The notes under the pieces: model-generated
Told to the model about the DNA's origin: nothing
The model's database searches: none
What the model saw: the letters and a program-made list of their open reading frames with translations, nothing else
Part shown: positions 32,684-41,348 of the stretch, one piece after another
How the letters are laid out: each line of letters opens with the position of its first letter
Position numbering within the stretch: position 1 is the stretch's first letter
Source: Microvirga pudoricolor
GTDB taxonomy: Bacteria > Pseudomonadota > Alphaproteobacteria > Rhizobiales > Beijerinckiaceae
Direction: 5' to 3'
Length of the DNA stretch: 64,000 nucleotides
NCBI RefSeq assembly: GCF_016892705.1
Contig: NZ_JAFEMB010000001.1
Location: 1,054,001-1,118,000, forward strand
Translations under genes and position numbers: made by a program

Positions 32684-35389
32684 ATGAGGCTTTCGATGTC
32701 AGACGGGGCAGGCACGTTCGAGCCGGCGGAGGCGTTCGACCGGCCTCTCGAGCCCGCCTCGGCTCCGGCATCCGCCGCGCCGCGCGGCCCAGTCGGCCGC
32801 CTGATCGACGCCGCGGCCGAGCTCAACTGGCGCCGGATCGGGGCCCTGATCGGCCTCGCCCTCTTCGTCGTCGCGGCCTTCGTGGTCTACCGGGAGGCCG
32901 AGGAGGTCACCTGGGACCAGCTCATGGCCGCCATCGGGCAGGTGAGCCGCCCCCATCTCCTGGGCGCGGCGCTCGCAACAGTGATCTCCTATACGGTGCT
33001 CATCGGCTACGACGTGCTGGCCCTGCGCCAGGTGGGCGCAAGGGTGCCCCTGTCGACGGCCGCGACCGCCTCGTTCATCGGCCAGGCCTTCACCTTCACC
33101 ATCGGGTTCGGGCTTTTGACCGGCAACGCGGTTCGGCTGCGGGTCTACACGGCCGCGGGGGTGTCGGCCCTCGACATCGTGGCCATGGGTTTCTTGTGCG
33201 CCATCACGTTCTGGCTTGGCCTCGCGGCCCTGGCGGGCCTCGCCCTCATCGCGGAGCCGTCCCTGGTCTCTCTCGTGGACGGCGCGCCGGTGCTGCTCAA
33301 CCGCGCCATCGGGATCCTCATTCTGGCCGTGCTGGCGGGCTACGTGGCCTGGGCCGCCATCCGGCGCAAGAGCGTACGGGTCGGCCAATGGGGCTTCACG
33401 CTCCCGGGCCCGAAGGCGAGCCTCGCGGCCATCGGGCTCGGCGCCCTCGACACGGCGGCCGCCGCCATGGCGCTGTGGCTGCTGCTTCCGCTCACCGGCG
33501 ACGTGTCGTTCCCGGCCTTCCTGGTGGTGTTCATCGTGGCCACGGTGCTGGGCGTGATCAGCCACGTGCCGGGCGGCGTCGGGGTCTTCGAGACGACATT
33601 CCTGCTCGCCCTGCCGCAGATCCCCACCACGGACCTCGCCGCCGCCCTCGTGCTGTTCCGGATCGTCTATTACCTGATCCCGTTCGGTCTGGCCCTGGCG
33701 CTGCTCGCCTCGCGGGAGCTGGCGGAACACCAGAAGCCCATCGCCCATGTGGCGCGGCGCGTGGGCGGGTCCGTGCGCTCCCTGTTTCCCCAGGCCAGCG
33801 CGCTCGCGGTCTTCGGCGGCGGCGCGGTGCTGCTGCTGTCGGGCGCGACGCCGAGCGAGATGGAGAGGCTTCGCCTCATCCGCCACATCATCCCCCTGCC
33901 CTTCGTGGAATCCTCCCACCTGCTCGGCAGCATGGTGGGCGTTCTCCTGCTCGTGGTGGCGACGGGTCTCGTGCGCCGCCTGGCGACCGCCTGGCAATGG
34001 GCCATCGTGCTCCTCGCCGCCGGGGCCGTGTTCTCCCTGGTCAAGGGAGCCGATTACGAGGAGGCGCTGGTCTGCCTCGGCGGCCTCGCCTTTCTCGCCG
34101 TCGGGCGACACGAATTCTATCGCAAGGCCGATTTCTTCGCCGAGCGCCCCTCGCCCGAGTGGATCATCGCGATCCTGATCGCGGTCGCGGCCTCGATCTG
34201 GCTCGGCTTCTTCGTCTACCGCTACGTGGATTACTCGCCGGACCTGTGGTGGCATTTCGCCTACCGGGCCGACGCCCCCCGCTTCCTGCGCGCCTCCCTG
34301 GTGGCCGCCATGACGGCGCTCGGCGTCATCGCCTATGCGCTGATTCACCGGGCGCCGGTCGTGGAGGAGAGCGAGGCGGGCGACGGCATCGAGGCCGCCC
34401 GCCCCGTCATCGCGGCCTCGCCGAAGGTCGATTCCCATCTGGCGCTCATCGGCGACAAGAGCTTCCTGATCTCCGGCGACCGGCGCGGCGCGATCATGTA
34501 CGGGCGCCAGCACGGCAGCATCATCGCCATGGGCGACCCCATCGCACCGGATGAGGATCTTGCGGAGGACCTCGTCTGGCGCTTCAAGGAGCTGGCCGAC
34601 AAGCTCGGCGCCACTCCGGTTTTCTACCAGGTCTCGACCGCGTACCTGCCGGTCTATCTCGATGCGGGCCTGTCCCTCGTGAAGCTCGGCGAGGAGGCTT
34701 GGGTCGACCTCTCCCGCTTCACCCTGGAGGGCGGCGAGGGCCGGAAGCTGCGCCAAGCCAAGGCCCGGGCCGAGAAGGCGGGAGCCAGTTTCGAGCTCGT
34801 CCCGGCCGGGCAGGTGGCGCCGATCCTGGAGGAGCTGCGCGAGATCTCGCAATCCTGGCTCGGCCACAAAGGGCGCGAGAAGGGTTTTTCCCTCGGCTTC
34901 TGGACCGACGATTACATGCTGGGGTCCGACCAGGCCATCATCCGCCACGGCAACCGCATCGTGGCCTTCGCCAACCTCTGGCGCAGCGCCGACAGGAACG
35001 AGTTCACCATCGACCTCATGCGCCAGCGCCCTGACATGCCCGGCGGCGCCATGGACCTGCTCTTCATCAGCCTCATGGAGCAGGCTCGCCAGGAGGGTTT
35101 TCGCTGGTTCAGCCTCGGCATGGCGCCCCTGTCCGGTCTGCCCCGACACCGCCTCGCTTCCCGTTGGAGCCGCCTGGGCGCGCTGATCTACCGGCGCGGC
35201 GACCGGTTCTACAATTTCGAGGGCCTGCGGGCCTTCAAGGAGAAGTTCAAGCCCGAATGGCGCCCGCGTTATCTGGCCTATCCGGGCGGGCTCGCGCTGC
35301 CCAAGATCCTCTTCGACGTCACCACCCTGATCGCCAATTCTCCCGCCAAGGCCCTGCGGGATGCACGGAGACCCGCCCATGCCCGTTAA
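32684..35389 (+). CDS. lpiA: Lysyl-phosphatidylglycerol synthase / flippase (MprF, LpiA)
   Basis: Bifunctional membrane protein of 901 residues. About 14 hydrophobic helices fill residues 45-560, with LGVISHVPGGVGVFE near residue 290 characteristic of the flippase domain. The C-terminal cytoplasmic domain (about 590-880, DUF2156) contains YGRQHGSIIAMGDP, YQVS, GEEAWVDLSRFTLEG near 675 and YNFEGLRAFKEKFKPEW near 845. It transfers lysine from Lys-tRNA to phosphatidylglycerol and flips the product, lowering the negative surface charge. The partner acvB overlaps it, as in Rhizobium and Agrobacterium. A second in-frame ATG lies at 32696. Expression in that family responds to acid stress. Confidence 0.93.
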   Translation: MRLSMSDGAGTFEPAEAFDRPLEPASAPASAAPRGPVGRLIDAAAELNWRRIGALIGLALFVVAAFVVYREAEEVTWDQLMAAIGQVSRPHLLGAALATVISYTVLIGYDVLALRQVGARVPLSTAATASFIGQAFTFTIGFGLLTGNAVRLRVYTAAGVSALDIVAMGFLCAITFWLGLAALAGLALIAEPSLVSLVDGAPVLLNRAIGILILAVLAGYVAWAAIRRKSVRVGQWGFTLPGPKASLAAIGLGALDTAAAAMALWLLLPLTGDVSFPAFLVVFIVATVLGVISHVPGGVGVFETTFLLALPQIPTTDLAAALVLFRIVYYLIPFGLALALLASRELAEHQKPIAHVARRVGGSVRSLFPQASALAVFGGGAVLLLSGATPSEMERLRLIRHIIPLPFVESSHLLGSMVGVLLLVVATGLVRRLATAWQWAIVLLAAGAVFSLVKGADYEEALVCLGGLAFLAVGRHEFYRKADFFAERPSPEWIIAILIAVAASIWLGFFVYRYVDYSPDLWWHFAYRADAPRFLRASLVAAMTALGVIAYALIHRAPVVEESEAGDGIEAARPVIAASPKVDSHLALIGDKSFLISGDRRGAIMYGRQHGSIIAMGDPIAPDEDLAEDLVWRFKELADKLGATPVFYQVSTAYLPVYLDAGLSLVKLGEEAWVDLSRFTLEGGEGRKLRQAKARAEKAGASFELVPAGQVAPILEELREISQSWLGHKGREKGFSLGFWTDDYMLGSDQAIIRHGNRIVAFANLWRSADRNEFTIDLMRQRPDMPGGAMDLLFISLMEQARQEGFRWFSLGMAPLSGLPRHRLASRWSRLGALIYRRGDRFYNFEGLRAFKEKFKPEWRPRYLAYPGGLALPKILFDVTTLIANSPAKALRDARRPAHAR

Positions 35390-36737
35390 GTCCCTGGGGC
35401 TCGCCGTCGCGCTGGCGGCCTTGACGCTCACGCCCGCCGCAGCCGCCCCCCGCGAGATGATTGTCCAGCAGGACACGTTCGGGTCCGTGCCCCTGCTTGC
35501 CCCGCAAGGAGAGCCCAAGGCCTTCGTGATCTACCTCTTCGACGGCGAGCTGACGCCGGAGCGGCGGGCGCAGGCCGAAGCCATCGTGTCGGAGGGAGCC
35601 GCCGTGGTGCCGCTCTCCGCGCAAGCCGTCATCAGGCAGATGGACGAGAAGGCCGAACCCGACGACGATTGCCTCTATGCGCTGGGCGAATTCGAGGACC
35701 TGTCCACCACGGCCCAGCGCGCACTGGGGTCCGCCTCCTACCGCTGGCCCTCCATTCTAGGCGATGGCGTTGCGAGCGGGGCCCTCGCCTACCTGTCGAT
35801 CGCGCAGGCGCCCGCCAACACGGCCGCCGGAGCGGTGAGCATCGGGTTCACGGCCCAGTTGGCCTCGCGCCTGCCCTTCTGCCCCGGCGCCAAGGGATCT
35901 CCCGTGTCGGGCGGCTTTTCCTACGCACCCGCCACCAACATTCCCGGGCCCTGGGTGCTGATTACTCCCGTCGAACCGGACCCGGCGACCCGAGCCTTCG
36001 TGGATGCGGACGGGGGCAACGAAACACAGGTGGTCGCGGGCGACGATGCGGCCCGCTTCCGGGCCGGCCTTCAGGCGGCCCTCCGGATGGGCTCGCCGCC
36101 GACCGAGGGCCTGGGCGACCTCCCTCTGGTCGACCTGCCGGCGCAGGGCCGCAACAGCGCCTTCGCGGTGTTCCTGTCGGGGGACGGCGGCTGGCGCGAC
36201 ATCGACAAGTCCATCGCCGAAACCTTGTCGAAGAACGGCATGAGCGTGGTGGGCCTCGATTCCCTACGCTATTTCTGGAAGCGCAAGGACCCGGACCGGA
36301 TCGCCGCGGACCTGGAGCGGATCGTGGCCGCCTATGAGCAGCGCTGGCAGGCCCAGCGGGTTCTGCTGATCGGCTTCTCCATGGGGGCGGACGTGATCCC
36401 GCCGGTCTGGAACAAGCTCTCCAAGGCCACCCGCGACAAGATCAAGCTCGTGGTGCTCATGGGGCTCGAGCCCACCGCCGCTTATGAGATCTCCATCGCA
36501 GGCTATCTGGGGGTGAGTTCGGACGAGGTGGACATCAAGAACGATCTCAAGACCCTGCCGGCCGACAGGGTCATGTGCTTCTACGGGACCGAGGAAAAGG
36601 CTGACGGCGATACCGCCTGCACCTTGCCGGAGCTGGCCGGCGCGACCCTGCTGGAGCGAGGCGGCGGCCACCACCTGGACGGGAATTACGAGGCTATCGC
36701 GGCCGATATCCTGGCCCGCGCCAAGGCCCTGAAGTAG
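35379..36737 (+). CDS. acvB: AcvB/VirJ-family periplasmic lysyl-phosphatidylglycerol hydrolase
   Basis: Periplasmic alpha/beta hydrolase of 452 residues. The signal segment SLGLAVALAALTLTPAAAA is followed by two related halves; the second (about residues 250-450) has FLSGDGGWRDID near 265, the nucleophile elbow LLIGFSMGAD near 331, and the histidine end GGGHHLDGNYE. AcvB of Agrobacterium removes lysine from lysyl-phosphatidylglycerol, and its gene lies directly after lpiA, as here. The ATG at 35379 overlaps the end of lpiA and has GGAG ten bases before it. Confidence 0.92.
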   Translation: MPVKSLGLAVALAALTLTPAAAAPREMIVQQDTFGSVPLLAPQGEPKAFVIYLFDGELTPERRAQAEAIVSEGAAVVPLSAQAVIRQMDEKAEPDDDCLYALGEFEDLSTTAQRALGSASYRWPSILGDGVASGALAYLSIAQAPANTAAGAVSIGFTAQLASRLPFCPGAKGSPVSGGFSYAPATNIPGPWVLITPVEPDPATRAFVDADGGNETQVVAGDDAARFRAGLQAALRMGSPPTEGLGDLPLVDLPAQGRNSAFAVFLSGDGGWRDIDKSIAETLSKNGMSVVGLDSLRYFWKRKDPDRIAADLERIVAAYEQRWQAQRVLLIGFSMGADVIPPVWNKLSKATRDKIKLVVLMGLEPTAAYEISIAGYLGVSSDEVDIKNDLKTLPADRVMCFYGTEEKADGDTACTLPELAGATLLERGGGHHLDGNYEAIAADILARAKALK

Positions 36738-36828
36738 CTTCCCCCCTGGGGCGGCCTCATGACGGCTTGCGCAAAGGGCCAACCTCGGCCAAAGCTCGGC
36801 TTTCCTTTTCATGTGACGATGTTGACCG

Positions 36829-37731
36829 ATGCAAGCTCTCTTTGTTGGCCAAACCTATATCGACGTGACCTTCCTGGCGGATGAAATTCCTACGGGCGAC
36901 GACAAGATGGTGGCCCGGGATTACGCCATCTCGTTTGGCGGCAACGCCGTGACGGCGGCCTTCGCCTGCGCCAAGCTCGGCATCGTGCCCGACATGCTCA
37001 CCTCCATCGCCGACGATTGGCTCGGCCGTATGTTCATCGACATGGCGGCCAAGTACGGGATCTCGGTCCATCACCGGAAGGTGAGGGAATCGTCCCTGTC
37101 CTTCATCATGCCGCACGGAGGCAAGCGCGCCATCGTTCGCTGCCGGGACGACCATTACCTGCACCCCGTTCCGCCGCTCAACATCGAGGGCGCCCGCGCC
37201 CTGCACCTGGACGGCCACCAGGCGGACGCCGCCATGCATTACGCCAAGGCCTTTCGCGAGAACGGCATCCTGACCTCCCTCGACGGTGGCGGCCTGCGGT
37301 CGAACACCCATGAACTCCTGGAGTTCATCGACGTGGCCATCGTGGCCGAACGCCTGTGCGAGCAGATGAGCCTGTCGCCCACCGAGATGCTGGGCTACCT
37401 CAAGAGCCGGGGCGTCAAGATCGGCGGCGTGACTCTCGGCGAGAAGGGCCTGGTCTGGTACGACGAGAAGGGTGTCGAGAGTGTGCTTCCGGCGCTGGCC
37501 GTGCCGCCCGAGGCCGTGATCGACACCAACGGCGCCGGCGACACGTTCCACGGCGCCTATGTGTACTCTGCCATGGCCCGCCCGGACCTGCCCTGGCGCG
37601 ACCACTTCATCTTCGCCCGCGCGGCCTCGGCCCATGCCATTCAGCATCTCGGTAACGAGGCAAGCCTGCCGACGCTCGACGACATCACTGTCGTGCAAAA
37701 GCAATACGGCGAACGCAAGCTGGCGGCTTGA
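36829..37731 (+). CDS. PfkB/ribokinase-family carbohydrate kinase
   Basis: Kinase of 300 residues. The N-terminal GQTYIDVTFLADEIPTGDDK replaces the usual G-G-N-P start, GGNAVTAAFACAKLG near residue 40 is the first PfkB signature, and VIDTNGAGDTFHGAYVY near residue 232 is the second, with the catalytic aspartate. All needed parts are present. The phosphorylated sugar is not evident; nothing adjacent is a transporter or pathway partner. It converges with prfC, and repeats between the two genes probably end both transcripts. Confidence 0.85.
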   Translation: MQALFVGQTYIDVTFLADEIPTGDDKMVARDYAISFGGNAVTAAFACAKLGIVPDMLTSIADDWLGRMFIDMAAKYGISVHHRKVRESSLSFIMPHGGKRAIVRCRDDHYLHPVPPLNIEGARALHLDGHQADAAMHYAKAFRENGILTSLDGGGLRSNTHELLEFIDVAIVAERLCEQMSLSPTEMLGYLKSRGVKIGGVTLGEKGLVWYDEKGVESVLPALAVPPEAVIDTNGAGDTFHGAYVYSAMARPDLPWRDHFIFARAASAHAIQHLGNEASLPTLDDITVVQKQYGERKLAA

Positions 37732-37734
37732 ACT

Positions 37735-37837
37735 CCCTCTCCCATGGGGAGAGGGTTGGGGTGGGGGGCGTGCCCAAGCCGGATACCGTGCACCCTCACC
37801 CGGACCTTCGGTCCGACCTCTCCCATCCGGGAGAGGT
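37735..37837. repeat. Bidirectional terminator-like repeat between the PfkB kinase and prfC
   Basis: Three inverted repeats occur: CCCTCTCCC (37735-37743) with GGGAGAGGG (37747-37755); GGACC/GGTCC around 37802-37813; and ACCTCTCCC (37816-37824) with GGGAGAGGT (37829-37837). The CTCTCCC / GGGAGAG pair is a widespread intergenic repeat of proteobacteria. The genes on both sides converge on it, so termination of both is likely. Confidence 0.7.
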
Positions 37838-37846
37838 ATGGCGGCT

Positions 37847-39442
37847 TCACGCCGCCTTCTTCTGATAATCCTTCACGTCCGAGAACGTGATGTCCTTGGC
37901 GCGGTCCATCTCGTATTGGAGATTGAACGTGTTCGCCGCCATGAAGACCGGGGCATCATCGAGATCGCGGGCCATGGACGACAGGTGGCCGTCGATGAAC
38001 TTGTCGAGCGCCACCCGATCCGGCGACGTGATCCAGCGGCAGATGGAGAAGCGGGTCGGCTCGTAATCGATGGGCAGGCCGTACTCGGCCTGTAACCGCT
38101 CCTTCAGCACGTCGAGCTGGAGCGCGCCCACCACGCCCACGATGGCGCCCGAGCCGTCCTGGGGCACGAAGAGCTGCACGACGCCCTCCTCGGCCATCTG
38201 CTGCAGGGCCTCGCGCAGCTTCTTGGCCTTCATGGCGTCCTGGAGCTTGATGCGGCGCAGGATTTCCGGCGCGAAGCTCGGGACGCCGCGAAACACCAGA
38301 TCCTCGCCTTCCGTCAGGGTGTCGCCGATGCGCAGCGTCCCGTGGTTGGGGAGGCCCACCACGTCGCCAGCCCAGGCCTCGTCCGCGATGGCGCGGTCCT
38401 GGGCGAAGAAGAATTGCGGGGCGTTCAGGCTCATGGGCTTGCCCGTGCGCACGAGCTTCGCCTTCATTCCGCGCTGGAGCTTGCCGGAGCAAACGCGCAT
38501 GAACGCGATGCGGTCGCGGTGGTTCGGGTCCATGTTGGCCTGAATCTTGAACACGAAGCCCGACATCTTGGGCTCGCCCGCTTCCACGAGGCGCTTGTCG
38601 GCCTCCTGGCCGCGCGGCGGCGGCGCATACTCGGCCATGGCGTCGATGAGATCGCGCACGCCGAAATTGCGCAGCGCGCTGCCGAAGAAGACCGGCGTGA
38701 GATGCCCCTCACGAAAGGCCGCGAGGTCGAAGGGCTTGCAGGCTTCCTGGGCCAGCGACACCTCCTCAAGCCAGGCATCGGCTTCTTCCGGCGGCAGCAG
38801 GGCGACCACGGAGGCGTCGTCCGGCCCCGAGACCCCCATGGGCTCCTCTTCCGTATCGATGCGCCGCACCTTGTTGCGGGCGAGATCGAAGGTGCCCGCG
38901 AAGCTCCGGCCCTGGCTGATGGGCCAGGTGATCGGAGCGGTGTCCAGCGCCAGCGTTTTCTCGATCTCGTCGAGGATGTCGAAAGGGTTGCGGGCCTCGC
39001 GGTCCATCTTGTTGATGAAGGTCACGATGGGAATGTCGCGCATCCGGCAGACCTCGAAGAGCTTGCGCGTGCGCGCCTCGATGCCCTTCGCGGCGTCGAT
39101 CACCATGATGGCCGAATCCACCGCCGTCAGGGTCCGGTAGGTATCCTCCGAGAAGTCCTCGTGGCCCGGCGTGTCGAGGAGGTTGAAGACGCAGCCGCCG
39201 TACTCGAAGGTCATCACCGAGGTCACGACCGAGATGCCGCGCTCCTTCTCGATGCCCATCCAGTCGGAGCGGGTGGAAACCCGGTTCTTCTTGGCCTTCA
39301 CCTCGCCCGCAAGCTGGATCGCGCCGCCGAACAGCAGGAGCTTCTCGGTCAGCGTCGTCTTACCGGCATCCGGGTGGGAGATGATGGCAAAGGTGCGGCG
39401 GCGGCCCACGGGGGCCGGCAAAGGGGCCTGGGATTCGGTCAT
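37847..39442 (-). CDS. prfC: Peptide chain release factor 3 (RF3)
   Basis: Translational GTPase of 531 residues that recycles RF1/RF2 from the ribosome. The G-domain has G1 SHPDAGKTTLTEKLLLFGG, G3 DTPGHEDFSEDTYR and G4 FINKMDR, and RSDWMGIEKERGISV is the switch I region typical of RF3. The C-terminal domain matches RF3 in length. The ATG at 39440-39442 aligns best with E. coli RF3. An alternative start at 39490, with AAGGGGG just ahead, would add 16 residues. Confidence 0.93.
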   Translation of the reverse strand: MTESQAPLPAPVGRRRTFAIISHPDAGKTTLTEKLLLFGGAIQLAGEVKAKKNRVSTRSDWMGIEKERGISVVTSVMTFEYGGCVFNLLDTPGHEDFSEDTYRTLTAVDSAIMVIDAAKGIEARTRKLFEVCRMRDIPIVTFINKMDREARNPFDILDEIEKTLALDTAPITWPISQGRSFAGTFDLARNKVRRIDTEEEPMGVSGPDDASVVALLPPEEADAWLEEVSLAQEACKPFDLAAFREGHLTPVFFGSALRNFGVRDLIDAMAEYAPPPRGQEADKRLVEAGEPKMSGFVFKIQANMDPNHRDRIAFMRVCSGKLQRGMKAKLVRTGKPMSLNAPQFFFAQDRAIADEAWAGDVVGLPNHGTLRIGDTLTEGEDLVFRGVPSFAPEILRRIKLQDAMKAKKLREALQQMAEEGVVQLFVPQDGSGAIVGVVGALQLDVLKERLQAEYGLPIDYEPTRFSICRWITSPDRVALDKFIDGHLSSMARDLDDAPVFMAANTFNLQYEMDRAKDITFSDVKDYQKKAA

Positions 39443-39497
39443 GACGGGTGTGTTCTCTGAAACGGCGGCGGGGTCAACACGTCGCAGCATTGCCCCC

Positions 39498-39526
39498 TTA
39501 ACGATCTGTGCCTCTCAAACCATATT
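39498..39526 (+). promoter_or_regulatory. Candidate promoter of the small 39.5-39.7 kb transcript
   Basis: TTAACG (39498-39503) and CATATT (39521-39526) form a -35/-10 pair with a 17-bp spacer. It points toward a short ORF with a perfect Shine-Dalgarno and an intrinsic terminator. The -35 match is moderate. Confidence 0.4.
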
Positions 39527-39561
39527 GGTGTTTCCCGTCAACAACGAAAGGAGGTGATCCA

Positions 39562-39606
39562 GTGTCTCATTGTCACTGCCGTCGCCTCGCCGTGGTCGCC
39601 CGCTAA
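39562..39606 (+). CDS. 14-residue cysteine/histidine-rich short ORF with perfect anti-16S Shine-Dalgarno
   Basis: The GTG-initiated ORF encodes MSHCHCRRLAVVAR and ends in TAA. The preceding GAAAGGAGGTGATCC (39546-39560) is complementary to the 3' end of 16S rRNA over about 14 bases, far more than normal genes here, and its AGGAGG core sits seven bases from the start. This predicts strong ribosome recruitment. The alternation S-H-C-H-C could bind a metal. It is too short for homology and its function is unknown. Confidence 0.5.
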   Translation: MSHCHCRRLAVVAR

Positions 39607-39669
39607 GTCATTGATTTAGCTCTGGCTTGGTCGAAGCGCCCGCGGCGTTCGACACGGCGAGATAATGTG

Positions 39670-39705
39670 GGGCCTGCCGGATTTCGATCCGGCAGGCCCT
39701 TTTTT
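39670..39705 (+). terminator. Intrinsic terminator with UUCG tetraloop
   Basis: GGGCCTGCCGGAT (39670-39682) pairs fully with ATCCGGCAGGCCC (39687-39699) around a TTCG loop, followed by six Ts (39700-39705). The T-run is on the plus strand, so it ends a rightward transcript, not the leftward kelch gene. Confidence 0.85.
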
Positions 39706-39711
39706 ATGCCC

Positions 39712-40833
39712 TCAGCCGAGCGTGAAGGCTTCGTGCACCGCCGATTGCACCCCACCGCCCAGCACCGCACCGCCGCCCGCCACATAGATCCAGTCGCCGA
39801 TCAGAGCCGCCCCCACCGCGTGCCGGGGCGTGGGCATGGGCGCATGGTGCTGCCACGTGTCAGCCGCCGGATCGTAGCTCTCCATCTGGCCGAACACCTT
39901 GGCCTGGATCGGCTTGCCGCCCTCGATCCGCCCCGCCTCCCCGCCCATGGCGAAGAACCGGTCCCGGTAGGCCACGAGGCCATGGCCGGACCGAGCCGTG
40001 GGAATGGGCGAGCGAACCTCCCAGGTATCCTTGGCGGGCAGGTACACGTGGTGCAGGTCGGTGTTGTACTCGAACGTGTTGAAGCGCCCGCCGATGACAT
40101 GGATCTGCCCGTTATGGGCGACGCAGCCCACATGGTCCCGCGCCCCCGGCAGAGCCTTTACCTGGCGCCATGTGTCGGCCTGCGGATCGTAGACCTCGTG
40201 CCAGCCGACGCTGGCGCGCTCCATCGTGGGCTCCGAGGCGCCGCCGATCAGGTGGACCTTCCCGGCGAGCACCACGGCCGCCGCCGCGCCGCGAGGGCGC
40301 GGCAGCGGCGCGATGCGCGTCCAGCGGTTGCTCGAGATTTCATAGACATAGGCGTTGTGATCCGGGTTGCGGTTCTGCTCGATGAAGCCGCCGAGCGCAT
40401 AGACCCGGTCCCCTTCCGCCGCGACGGCCACATGGTTCGCCCCACGCGGCAGCGGCGCGGCATCGAACCAGCGATCCGTTCCAGGGTCGTAGACGTGGTG
40501 ATAGGCCCGGTCGACCCGCCCCTCCCCGTAGCCGCCGACGATATGCATGCGGCCCTCCGCGGCGGTGGCCCAGGCCATCTCGCTGCGGGGGATCGGCAGG
40601 GCCGCGCGAGTCACCCAGCGTCCCTGGGCTCCCGCCGGGGCGGGGCTGTCCGTCACGCGCTGGGCTTCCTGCTCCGGCGTCAGGTGGTGGGGCACGCCGC
40701 CCTGGAGGCGCGCATAGGGATCCGGGGACGGCGGCGCCTCAGGGAGGGCGTGGTGCCCGGAATGCTGGGCCGCGGCCCGTTCGACACCCAGAACCGCCAG
40801 GGCGGCTCCTGTTAGAAATCCGCGGCGGTCCAT
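39712..40833 (-). CDS. Tat-exported kelch-repeat protein
   Basis: Protein of 373 residues. The N-terminus MDRRGFLTGAALAVLGVERAAAQ is a Tat signal ending at a probable AAAQ cleavage site, followed by a histidine-rich SGHHALPE. About six kelch repeats follow, each with paired glycines and an aromatic: MHIVGGYGEGRVD, VYALGGFIEQ, VHLIGGASEP, IHVIGGRFNT, FFAMGGEAGR and IYVAGGGAVLGG. A six-bladed beta-propeller in the periplasm or outside is predicted. The start at 40833 has GGGAGA ahead; an upstream ATG would add 19 residues without a signal. The partner or ligand is unknown. Confidence 0.83.
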   Translation of the reverse strand: MDRRGFLTGAALAVLGVERAAAQHSGHHALPEAPPSPDPYARLQGGVPHHLTPEQEAQRVTDSPAPAGAQGRWVTRAALPIPRSEMAWATAAEGRMHIVGGYGEGRVDRAYHHVYDPGTDRWFDAAPLPRGANHVAVAAEGDRVYALGGFIEQNRNPDHNAYVYEISSNRWTRIAPLPRPRGAAAAVVLAGKVHLIGGASEPTMERASVGWHEVYDPQADTWRQVKALPGARDHVGCVAHNGQIHVIGGRFNTFEYNTDLHHVYLPAKDTWEVRSPIPTARSGHGLVAYRDRFFAMGGEAGRIEGGKPIQAKVFGQMESYDPAADTWQHHAPMPTPRHAVGAALIGDWIYVAGGGAVLGGGVQSAVHEAFTLG

Positions 40834-41044
40834 GGCGTTTCTCCCCTGCGTCTCCGGTGGAGTATCGCGAGGCGCGAGGGGCGATGACAAGAGCGTGTCC
40901 TTGCGTCCGGATGACTTAATGACGACATGATCCCCATCCAGAACCCTGGATGACCCGATTGTGAAGCTGGACCCGATGACACGGGCAGGCTGTCGGGTAG
41001 ATTGGCACGCGAACCGGGCGAAAGGCGCCCTCAGGAGGACACCA

Positions 41045-41341
41045 GTGATAGCCTATATGCGGATGGGACGAGGCAGCTCGGCGGGCGGGACGATCCCGGC
41101 CTTCTTGAAGCTGGCCGTGGCCGCTTCCCTTGGGCTCGCCATGCTGGCTCTGTTCTTCGTGGCCTTTGTGGTGGTGTTTCCAGTCGTCCTCGCCGTCGGC
41201 GCCGGGTTCTATTTCTACCTGAGGCACAAGATTCGCCAGGCCCAGAAACAGGCGCCGCAGCGCACGCCGCGCCCGGACGACGGCATCATCGACGTGGAAT
41301 ACACCGTGGTCGAGCACAAGCATCTCGACCGCCAGCCCTAA
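41045..41341 (+). CDS. Small membrane protein of unknown function
   Basis: Protein of 98 residues. The central region FLKLAVAASLGLAMLALFFVAFVVVFPVVLAVGAGFYFYLR holds one or two membrane helices, flanked by basic residues. The C-terminal tail contains DDGIIDVEYTVVEH. The GTG start at 41045 follows a strong AGGAGG at a six-base distance; an earlier ATG lacks one. I do not recognise it. It lies opposite and convergent to the deacylase gene. Confidence 0.6.
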   Translation: MIAYMRMGRGSSAGGTIPAFLKLAVAASLGLAMLALFFVAFVVVFPVVLAVGAGFYFYLRHKIRQAQKQAPQRTPRPDDGIIDVEYTVVEHKHLDRQP

Positions 41342-41348
41342 GACGTCG

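Larger units (their letters stand above)
39533..39705 (+). ncRNA. Small plus-strand transcript carrying a 14-codon ORF (predicted)
   Basis: The unit of about 170 bases is bounded by a promoter-like pair at 39498-39526 and a strong plus-strand terminator ending at 39705. Neighbouring genes on both sides read leftward, so no plus-strand gene uses this terminator. It contains a short ORF at 39562-39606. It could be a small regulatory RNA, a peptide-coding RNA or a leader RNA. I do not recognise a known family. Confidence 0.55.

Noticed and set aside
39546..39560. Match to the 3' end of 16S rRNA on the minus strand
   Set aside because: Only the last 14 or so bases match and the bases before them do not continue as 16S. 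On the plus strand it is an extended Shine-Dalgarno before a short ORF.
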